Origin: Gaeumannomyces sp. JS-464
Taxonomy: Eukaryota > Ascomycota > Sordariomycetes > Magnaporthales > Magnaporthaceae
DNA: 64,000 bases
Reading direction: 5' to 3'
NCBI GenBank assembly: GCA_002197995.1
Contig: NGZR01000007.1
Span: 2,128,399 to 2,192,398, forward strand
Shown here one piece after another: positions 53,847-62,685 of the stretch. The notes beneath the pieces are model-generated. The model did not search any database and was not told the DNA's origin. It saw only the letters and a list, made by a program, of their open reading frames with translations. The position numbers were made by a program, and so were the translations under genes. Within the stretch, counting starts at the first letter, position 1, and every line of letters begins with the position of its first letter.

Positions 53847-55748
53847 TTAACCAAGCGCCTCGGTGAACCTCGCAAAGTCCAGCGTCCCCATCCCCGTCGC
53901 CGGGTCCCACCCTCCAGCGCGGTCCATCCGAACTCGGTGTGCTCCCGCGAGCTGCAGCTCCCGCTCGTGCCTTGCGTAACGTCGTTAAAGGCACCCTTCA
54001 GCCGCTCCGAGTAGAGCAGCGGGTTGAGGAACCCCAGCGGCGGCTTGCCCGCCCTCATGCGCTTGTCGTTGGCCAGCGCCACCATGGCCGCCACGACGGG
54101 CGTGCTGGCGCTGGTGCCCTTCTGCGTCCACTCTCTGCCCACCGGCGGCGGCTTCTGCATGAGGAAGCGCGACCCGACTGCCGACACGTCCGGGTACGCC
54201 CTGCCGCCGGGCGCGTACCAGCCGGCGTGCGACCCGTTGATGCGGCCGAGGTAGCCGGCCACGGCGGCGTCCTGCCAGGCCGGCCGCGCAAAGTACTCGC
54301 TGAACCCGCCCGAGCTGAACCAGGCCGGCTCGGTGGGGAGGTAGGCGCCCGTGGCGCCCACGGCGGTGACGTAGGGGCAGCCAACGGGGAAGGTGGGGAT
54401 GAACTTGCGGCGGCCGCTGCCGTCGTTGGCCAGGCACTCGCCCGACTGGACGCCCGCGGCGCCGCCGTCGCCCGTGGCCACCAGCACCGAGGCGCCGCGC
54501 GCCGCGACCTGGGCGAACAGGTCGCACACGCGGCGCTACGCCTCGGGGATGTCCTGCTCGTCGTCCGTGTACGAGACGGAGATGACGTGCGGCACCGTCG
54601 GGCGCGCCAGCAGGTATGTCAGCAGGTCGGCCCAAGGCTCCTGCGCGCTCTTCGAGTCCGGCACCATGGTGCGGTTTGGCCCGCTCTGGTCCGGCCCCCG
54701 CCCTGCCGTCGAGAGGAAGGTGACGTTCATGGGCTGGACGAACGGCATGCTGTACTGCACGTCCAGCTGTGCCTCGACACCGGGGCCATTGGGGCGGGTA
54801 GGGGTGCCGTTGATGCGCTCCATGGTGAAGTTGTACACGGGGCTGAAGTCGGTCTCGTTCCGTCTGGGGCTGTAGTCGGCCAGGAAGGTGGTGAGGAAGT
54901 CCTGGTTGGGGTATTCCTCCAGGAAGCCGGCGATGCCAAACTCGATTGGTGACTGGTGGTCGGGGACTTGGTAATTGATGTTGTAGAGGTCGACGAGGCA
55001 GGCTGGGGTGATATAAGCATTACAGCTTTGAGGGACTGTAACGGTAAGAATCAGCTCAATGGCCTCGGAGTTGATAGCCACATCCAGCAGCGCAACAAAA
55101 CTTCACCGAGATAAACTCACATGTAACCTGTCGCTTTCGCAAATCTGCCGACTCGACCTGGACAGCCTGGGGCTTCCTGGGGCTGCTCAGGAACTGGGTG
55201 ACAGGGTACACGAAATCCACCACGTCCGCAAGGGCCCGCGGTAGGCTGTACTCGTCGGCCCGCACCGCCTGCCTGCCGCTCTCTTTGTCCTTGTAAGTGG
55301 ACAGCTTGCAGCCGAGCAGGCGGTTTGCTGCGGCGGCCGTGGTGTCAAAGCGGACCCTCGCATCCGTAGCGTCGTACCTGGAACCCACGATGCCGGCCTC
55401 ATCAAGCCACGCCGAGACGGCCGCGACAGCCTCGGCGCCCGGGTCGCTGAAGGCGGCAACCTGGTCCCGCGACAGGTGCATGCCGTAGTCGGCGTGCGCG
55501 GGGTCGCTGATTGCGTCGAGGCGTGCTCGTAGGCCTTCCATGCCCGGCTGTCTCAGCGCGACGGAGAGGTGGACCCGGGCGGAGTCGGGCGCCGGCGCGA
55601 CGTACTGCCATCTAGCCAGCGCGGCCGCATTTGCCCTTTCGTGGACGACGAGGTCGGGCTGCTGCTGATGGGCGGCAGGGAGGATGGCAGCCGCTGCGGC
55701 TCCGAGGAGGAGACCGCCGAGCCCGGCTGTGGTGGAAAGGAGCCTCAT
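53847..55748 (-). CDS. Secreted sedolisin (S53), tripeptidyl-peptidase type
   Basis: Exons are 55748-55121 and 55035-53847. The signal peptide MRLLSTTAGLGGLLLGAAAA is followed by a pro-kumamolisin activation domain (about residues 35-200, with SDPAHADYGMHLSRDQVAAF) and cleavage near DLRKRQ. In the catalytic domain VEAQLDVQYS holds the catalytic Glu and Asp, ATGDGGAAG the oxyanion-hole Asp, and KGTSASTPVVAAM the Ser nucleophile. Acid-active sedolisins release tripeptides from proteins outside the cell. Two lesions are present: an in-frame TAG at 54536-54538 (IPEA-stop-RRVCDLF, where Tyr or Tyr-Ala is expected), and a missing base near 53910 just before WDPATGMGTLDFARF. Corrected length is 605 codons plus stop. 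Divergent from the aspartic protease gene. Confidence 0.8.
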
Positions 55749-56556
55749 CTTGATGACAGCCAAAGAGGAACAGGCTCCCTTTGTCGCGGTGGTCTCGCTG
55801 GTTCGACGCCTTGACGAGTCCGACAGTGCCTTGACAGCAGCTCGGATTTGGCGGCAATGGCGGGCTGTCGATCCCCTTTTGAGAGCCGAAGCTGCCCAGA
55901 GGGAAATTATGTCTTCCTGCGCGCGCGAAAGACGGCAGCCCATCATCCCCATACCGCCCCCGTCAGATATCCATCAAATTCTTTGCTTGCATGTCGTCAA
56001 CACCGTATCCGGGACATCCTCGTGTTGCCCCTGACCATAGTGGGCCGGGAATTCCTTTCTAGGCCGGGCCCGACGATCTTCTCGTGTTTCCACCGGGGCA
56101 GGAGGGAAATATGGGGAGATTCAATGCTTTGGAGATGCCTGTAAATCGATCGCAGGACGCCAGACACCCCTGACTCGATCCCCACCCCCGCCCTGTTAAG
56201 CCTTTCCAAGCACTCGCCACTGGTCTTGTCCCGTAGTTTGGGGGTCGCCGGCACCGACACGAGATTCTCGGCCCACAGTGACCCATCCGTTTGCTCGCTT
56301 GGTGTCCCCAGACGAGCGTGAAATTGCATTTCAGGCGGGAAAATGAGGTTGCGCCAACCACACGGGGTTGACATCAATGTAGACGAGGCACCTCGTTCCA
56401 ACAGGCGCCGGGGCACACGATGGCACAGCCGAATTTTGGTAGGGAGGCGTTTGTTATAAGACAAAAGGAGTCCGGCTGAGCGGTTATGGAGGAGGACAGG
56501 CGCTCTTCTCCTACCCCTGACTGTCCTGCTTTTGTCCAGTCGCCAAACAGCCCAAA
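55749..56556. other. Shared promoter of two secreted protease genes
   Basis: 808 bp between the start codons of the sedolisin (minus) and the aspartic protease (plus). This suggests joint control, for example by pH or nitrogen; PacC-type GCCAAG/CTTGGC sites would be the thing to count here. No gene supported. Confidence 0.55.
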
Positions 56557-57870
56557 ATGTCTGCCAGGTCATTTTTCCTCGCCTCGGCTGCGTCCCTCAT
56601 TGCCGCCACGGCAGCCCACCCCGCGCACGCCGCCGTGGCAGCCGTCTCGGCCCGTCAGGAGACCGGCGTGTCCATCCCGACGGTCCACATACCGCTAGGG
56701 CTAAACCTCAAGGTCACCGCCACCCTGAGCCTGCCGTGGGACAACCGTTCGATCGAGCTGGTGTTTGACAGCGGCTCTGAGAACTTCTGGGTCTTCGGCC
56801 CGGGCTCAACCTCCAACTGGGGCTGCACCGGCCTGCTCTGTCCGGGGCCCTGCAACGCATCTGTCACCAGCTTTTACGACTGGCCAAAGAGCCCCACAGC
56901 CTCGAAGCCGCCGCAAAAGTTCAACTCCTTTTACGCCTATGGCGCCTACACAAAGTACGTGACGGGCAACATCGCCGTCAACGACACATTCACCTTCACG
57001 TCGGCGGACGGCCACACCAGCAGCAGCACGGTTAAGAACGTCCGCGTCGCCGTCGAGAATTACATGTCGCAGCGGCTGGGGGTGGCGCAAGGGGGCTGCG
57101 CCGCGGGCGCCGGGTCCTACGACCTCGGCATCCTGGGCGTCTCGCCCTTTTACCGCAAGTCGGACTGGAACACGACGGGCCCGCACGTGAGGCAAGAGCT
57201 GCTGGAGCGGGGCGCCATCAAGGCGCCCGTGCAGAGCATCTGGTTCGACGAGCCGCCCGCGCAGTGGAACGGCTCCTTCACGGGCTCCGCCGTCTTCGGC
57301 GGGATCGACAGGTCCAAGTTCTCGGGCCCGCTAGTCAAGGTGCCGGTGCTGCAGAACGACGGGCTGGGCGCCAGCGTCGGCTACTTCGTCGCGCAGCCCA
57401 ACGTCAGCGTCGGCGGCGCCACGCTGCCGCGCGGCAAGCTCATCACGGGCGTGTGCCACCTCGACACGGGCACGACCAGCGACGACCTGCCGGTGCAGAC
57501 CGACGCCTTCGTCAGGGCCATGAACCTGACGCGCGACCCGTTTGGCGGCCTGGCCTGGCCGGGCGCCTGCGACACCATCCCGCTCGACAAGACCTTCGAG
57601 CTCACGTTCCCGGCGGCCCCGGGCCAGGCGCAGGACAGCGTCACCGTCAAGGTGCCGCTGCGCCATTACGCCCGCCCGGGCGCGGACCGGAACCCGGGCC
57701 TGTGCTCGCTGCGCATCGACACGGGCGGCTGCATGCTGTCGGCGCCTTTCGCGGCCGCGGCCTACTTTGCGGCCGACGACGCCGCCAACGAGATCGCCCT
57801 GGCGCAGGGCGGCGTGTCCAAGAGGGGGAGCGGGCCGGACGCTTCGGCCATGTCGTTGACCATCACTTAG
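56557..57870 (+). CDS. Secreted pepsin-like aspartic protease (A1), 437 aa
   Basis: A single intact exon. A signal peptide (MSARSFFLASAASLIAATAA) is followed by a short pro-region. The two catalytic motifs are LVFDSGSENFWVFG and CHLDTGTTSDDLP; both keep the Asp of D(S/T)G, the first as DSGS. The first lobe has an unusual Cys pair (GCTGLLCPGPCN) right after the catalytic motif, and another pair near the end (CSLRIDTGGCML) where pepsins usually have a disulfide. The flap Tyr is not in the usual YG context, although SFYAYGAYTKYVTG lies in the right place. N-glycosylation sequons occur (NAS, NDT, NGS, NVS, NLT). Functions in extracellular protein digestion; substrate preference cannot be told. 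No GPI-type tail. Confidence 0.85.
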   Translation: MSARSFFLASAASLIAATAAHPAHAAVAAVSARQETGVSIPTVHIPLGLNLKVTATLSLPWDNRSIELVFDSGSENFWVFGPGSTSNWGCTGLLCPGPCNASVTSFYDWPKSPTASKPPQKFNSFYAYGAYTKYVTGNIAVNDTFTFTSADGHTSSSTVKNVRVAVENYMSQRLGVAQGGCAAGAGSYDLGILGVSPFYRKSDWNTTGPHVRQELLERGAIKAPVQSIWFDEPPAQWNGSFTGSAVFGGIDRSKFSGPLVKVPVLQNDGLGASVGYFVAQPNVSVGGATLPRGKLITGVCHLDTGTTSDDLPVQTDAFVRAMNLTRDPFGGLAWPGACDTIPLDKTFELTFPAAPGQAQDSVTVKVPLRHYARPGADRNPGLCSLRIDTGGCMLSAPFAAAAYFAADDAANEIALAQGGVSKRGSGPDASAMSLTIT

Positions 57871-58504
57871 AGGTATTTGGTATTCGCCTTGTTAAGTAGT
57901 TCGCAATAATTAGACCATTTCACGGCCAGCTTCTTTCGCGCTACTATGCGGCAGACATCCGCCCTGCCCCTTGGTTTTTGCTTATTTCGCCGACTCCTCA
58001 GATGCGGCCAGACCGGGGCAAGTCTCCGAGACGTCAAGCATGCTGACGGCGTCTTGCAGGTCGGTCTGACGCGTATATTTGTAGGCGCCCGCGTCGAGCC
58101 ACCAGCCGTGTTTCTGGTGCCCGCGATGGGCTGGCCAATCCCCCGTGGTTTTACGGATTAGTGATAAAGCCAGTGCCCGACGGCCGACGCCCAAACTGTT
58201 GGGATTTCCGGGCCGACGGCGCAGCTTCTCTCCACCAGCGCCGCCTCCTCCAGGGCTCGGCGACGCGCCACTGATAGTGTGCTGGTTGGAGCCTGTGGGG
58301 GCGCCGACGCGCTGTCGATCTCCGCTAACGTCAACCCCCGCCTTGCGGGGTTAGGCCCCCGGGGTCAGAGCCAGCCGTCTTGGTCGGCTAACCCATATTG
58401 GTGTCATCCGGATCAGCTCGGATCGTTATCCTCCTCCGCGGTGAGCCAGTCGTCAGAGCTCTCGGATGCAACGTTGTCCTCGTCCTCCGTCCCGTCACCC
58501 CCCG
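57871..58504. other. Intergenic, holds a second copy of the dispersed repeat
   Basis: Convergent gap between the protease and the ankyrin gene. The repeat at 58208-58364 is the only structure seen. Confidence 0.6.
58208..58364 (+). repeat. Dispersed 160-bp repeat, copy B
   Basis: See copy A at 53281-53440. The similarity may extend about 15 bp further left (CCAAAC just before both copies). Confidence 0.75.
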
Positions 58505-61072
58505 TCACCGCGACCCCTCGCTGTCGCTTCCGTATCTCCCATCCATCGAACCCCAATCGCTTGACCACTCGGTAGCGGCATCATCAACATCGTCGTCCCC
58601 CGGGTCGTTGTCGTGGGCCGTCTGGTAAGCCACTATCAGCCGCTCGAACGCCTCCCTCTCATCGGGCGACGTCATTAACCCCCTGCCTAATAACCATCGC
58701 ATACTCTTGATGTCGGAGTCCTTGTCCTTGATATAAAAGGCGGAGAGGTTTATCGAAGCGATGTGATCGAGAGCCTTTGTGGTCCCAAAAGAGGTGACCT
58801 CATCAAGAATGGTCCACTTGCCCTTACCAACCCTTAAAATGGGGTCGGCTCCCATCCGTATGGGGTATCGCTGAAGATCAAGGCAATTATTCCTGACGGC
58901 CACAGTGAGAGGTGTACTATAGTCGTCGTTTGCCAGAGCATCAATCGCCACGCCCTGCTTGAGTAGCACCCGAGCGGCGACCATGTTGTTAGCACGGGCT
59001 GCCCAGTGCAGCGGAGTCCAACCCTCACTGTCCTTGGCGCGAACATCCGCCCCAGCCTCCAGCAGGGCCATAGTGCAGGGTGTGCTATTGGCATAGATCG
59101 CCCACATTAGCGGGGTCTGGCCTCCGCTGTCGGGCTTCTCGATGTCAAACCCCTCCACTTCCAGAAGCGCCCGGAGGCACTCATGGGACTCAAGCGACGC
59201 TGCAGCGTGCATTGACAGCCCTTGATGGACGGGGTTTCGTGTCTTGCGCCAGCCCGCAATAGGGACCTCACGGCCGCCGCATTGCCGAGCCTGGCGGCGA
59301 GCTCTAAAGGCGGGCAGTCGAGGTCCGCGGGCGAATTTATCTGTGCGAGAACCTCTTTTCCCCCGTGGGATAAGACACTCTCAAGGTCGACAGGGCAGAT
59401 GCCGAGGAGGATCTTCTGTAGGTAGCTAAGCTCGAGGTCCATGTGCAGCGCAGTCTCGACAAAGGACGGGAGCAACCGCCTACTCTCATCAAGTCCGTAT
59501 ACCGGCGCTTGGAGGACACATATGGCGAACAGCTTCTTCGCCGAGCTCCCGTGGTCACCCTCATAGTCCGGGTCTGCACCTGCTTGAATCAACATATCAA
59601 TCTGCTCCGTCCGTTCGTCATAATTGAACACAATCGAAGGACTCGTAACGATCATGTGGAGCGCTGACTGGCCGATTTTCCTATGGACGTCGAGGATCCT
59701 TCCAGGATCCAGCCTCAAGATCCTCGTGAGCCTCTCGACTTGGAACCTGGCCGCCGCGTCAAGGAAGTCCCCGGTCCACATAGGGACTCTCCTACGGGCG
59801 GCAAGCCCCAGCATGAACCGGCGAGACGTCGACGCCTCGAGGGAGTAGGCTGACCTTGTGGCTCGCGAACCACGCCGGGAAACTGTAGGAAAGCCGCAGG
59901 CGAGCATATTTTCCCCGGCGGCACGTGCCTTGGTCGCAGCTGGAGCGACCATTCAAAGAGCCGGCGTAACCCAGAAGCAGTTGGCCGAACAGAGAGCCGA
60001 GGGGCAGGGAGTCTCAGGGAGGCGTCGTCCTTTGCCCGTGGCGTGTGGCGGCGGCAGCCACAGCCTTGGCCGCAGCGAGAGCTGGCCGGCACCACCGCAA
60101 TTTGGATGAGTGGCTCCACAGGAACGGTGCTGCCACAGCTCGGTAGTCCATGTTCTCGAGTGGCGAAGGAATGGCGCACCGCGCGTGAAGGGTGCGGCTG
60201 TTGGTCCGCCAGTGGAGGCATCGCGGGCTCTTGTGCGGAGCCGTCCAGTGGTTGTGGCGCTTTCTGCTCTGCCGCGATCGCTCGGTGGGCTAGTAGAACG
60301 TCGCGGCTTTCCTGGGTTGCCGAATGGATGGTCTCGAGGACAGCCATGATGTTCCGAAGCCCCGCTGCCTGACTGTTAGCAGCGGCCGTGTTTGCCGCTA
60401 TGCTTTCCTTGATGAAGCTAACGTCTCTCGCGATGGGCAGGCTGAGTTCGTGATTAGCGGCCAGGGCCTCTTGGGTTTGCTGATGATTGTTTGCGACAGA
60501 ACTCTCGAGGCAGTCGAAGGCCTGTTTGGTGTCAGTCGCCAAGGTGTCGAGCGTTTGGAGCGTCGGCCGTGGCTTTGTGGAATAAGCACATTGATATGGT
60601 GAAGCTCCAGCTCTATGCGGGCCGAGGACGCAAGGTTTGACGAGACCAGAATATGCATGAGGCCTGCGCTGGTGCTTCGAAGGCGATCTTTGAGGTCTTT
60701 TGCTTTCGTCTTGGGAACCGCAATTTGATCCTCTGGGCGGCTGTGTCAAGACCAGCCAAATGCCGTGATAAAATGTCGAGCTCGACCAACAAGCCTTTGG
60801 CCCTCGCCAACATGTCTCGTAGGCGCGCCTCCGGGGTAGCAAGGCTACTGCTTGAGGGGCCTGGCACGGGCATGGAGGGTGCAGCCAGGCTTGAGGTCGC
60901 TGAGGATACCTTGTCCAGGACAAGTTTGAGGTCTGTGACCTCGTTGGAAAGGGCCACTATCAGGGCGGGCGTGTTCTTAACTTCGCTGCAGAAGTTTGAC
61001 AGGACTCTGGGCTATGGGCAGCAATGGCGGCGAGACTTATGGCGAGGCCGCAATCGAGAAGGGGTCAGCCAT
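58505..61072 (-). CDS. Fungal_N-type N-terminal domain plus ankyrin repeats
   Basis: The start MADPFSIAAS at 61072 is the standard opening of fungal STAND-associated N-terminal domains. It is followed by ISLAAIAA, NFCSEVKNTPALIVALSNEV and TDLKLVLDKVSSATSS, then RAKGLLVELDILSRHLAGLD. Next come helical stretches (QAFDCLESSVANNHQQTQEA, DVSFIKESIAANTAAANSQA) and a Ser/Pro-rich linker. The ankyrin part includes LHMIVTSPSIVFNYD, PPLELAARLGNAAAVRSLLR, QTPLMWAIYANSTPCTMALL, GWTPLHWAARANNMVAARVL and STPLTVAVRNNCLD. An acidic tail (NDPGDDDVDDAATEWSSDWG) ends it. There is no NACHT or NB-ARC between the two halves. Several frame changes occur (near 61040, 60650, 60560, 59900, 59215), partly perhaps introns, so exons are not fixed. 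Likely cytosolic signalling adaptor. Confidence 0.65.
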
Positions 61073-61899
61073 GAGCGCAACCGCCGCAAGGGGCTGGGTA
61101 GCCGCTCTACCCGGCGGAAACACCGGGGCTGGATCAGGGAGGGAGTGGGCAAATAGTGTAAGTGAAGTTGTCGAACAAGTTATAGGGCGGCGCCGGCGTC
61201 CGCAAGGTGATGTCGCGTTGGCGAGCAACGAAGAGCGATGCAAACGGAAGGATCGAAGGGGCGCGGAAACGCTTGGTTTTGGTTGTGCAAAAAGCAGCGG
61301 GATGTGGTGGGAAAATGGAGGGAGGCGGAATCGCAGGTTGACTTGGAAAGGCGCAGCACGCCCACCACCCTGGGGTAATTATGCACCGCACGCAATGGTG
61401 CGCTGACGGGACATGCTTCGCGCAACATTATTGGTGGCCTGCCCTCGGAAGTACAGCCAAAGTTTGCACAAGGGCCAGGCATCCTCTAGCAATACGGCAG
61501 AGAGCCAGCAGCCGCCTCGTCGCTCGATGCATGTCGAGGCGGCATACGTCACAGCCAAGGGCGCCTCTGGCCGCATGTAGTAAGGAATCCTCCATGACAT
61601 TCCGGACCAGTTTCGTTGGTCCTTGCGCCATCTCCTTCGTATTTTCGCCAAATTCTGACAACATCAGTGCCGGCCAGGTCCTCGAACCGGCCTTTTTAGG
61701 GGCGGCTGCATTCCCGCCCATCCGCCCTCCATCAATGGGACCTGGATTGCAGCGACTGTCCTCGGGCCTGTCGTTGGGATTGCGCCTAACCCCTCCTCTG
61801 ACCATGTGTTTTGGACTGGCTGGCCTTGCCCTTAATCATTGGGCGCCTGCCGCTGTGTTTCTGCCGCTGTGCCCTCTGCACCGGTGATTAAAAGCAGCA
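61073..61899. other. Promoter region and eroded sequence
   Basis: Open frames on both strands but none convincing. It may contain the lost N-terminal part of the membrane protein fragment that follows. Confidence 0.45.
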
Positions 61900-62685
61900 A
61901 CTACATTTTCGCCGTCGTCATCTGGTCGGCCCACCGAACAAGCGACGAAAAAGGGGGAGGCCCGTGGCACCAGACTGTGCTCCGCACACCAGAGCATCCC
62001 GCAGCCTTCAACGCCACATACTGGATCAAATGCGCAAGGCCCGTTCTACCCTGCTGGGAGCCAGACAAATGGAGTTACAAGGGACAGATAGCCAACTCGG
62101 TTTACGAGCTTCAGAATTTGCCGGGAATCGCTGGCAGTATCAAGGCAGTCCTATTGGACGTTTTGGAGCACGTTCTCGGAGGTCCCATGATCACTTGGCT
62201 CGGCAACCCGAGCGGCGACACGGCGCTCCGGCTCCAGACCACAAGTCTTAACGGCGTTATGAACGCGGGTGCCCCGAGCATCAAGGGCGATATGGAACGC
62301 CTGGTCTTAGCGAGCTATGTCGCGATGCGCAACATTTTCGCTGACACCGCCATGTTCGCGTCGGACGACATTTGGCCCGGCATTTTCGAGGGCGGCAACA
62401 TTAAACAGCTTGCCGAGGGACTGGGCGGGCGGCTTCCTCGTCATAAGCACCGAAACCCGGACATTTTCCCTGGAATGCTTGTGCACCATGGTCGCCGTCC
62501 TGGGGCTCCTCGTGCTTTTCGACATTTGCATCATTACAAAGTTTAACGCTTACAAGGCCCGCGAGGTGGGCGGCCTGGCCAGGGACAGGTATCTTCGATT
62601 CAAAGCCTTGTCGGCGGCCCAATTGTTCCACCGCGTCCACGAGTTGCGGTTGCCGGGGGCGGGCGAAGATAGGGGGCGGAACTAA
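61900..62685 (+). pseudogene. Fragment of a fungal membrane protein, unknown function
   Basis: A readable C-terminal part of a larger protein: KWSYKGQIANSVYELQNLPG, GSIKAVLLDVLEHVLGGPMI, GAPSIKGDMERLVLASYVAM and IFADTAMFASDDIWPGIFEG. After an extra base near 62430 comes FLVISTETRTFSLE, then a transmembrane segment (CTMVAVLGLLVLFDICIITK) and a charged tail ending AGEDRGRN. Proteins of this layout (large extracellular part, one late TM helix, short tail) are frequent in mould genomes without known role. The expected N-terminal half with several TM helices is not readable upstream, so I treat it as truncated. Confidence 0.5.

Noticed and set aside
53939..54952. 337-codon plus-strand frame
   Set aside because: Antisense of the sedolisin catalytic domain.
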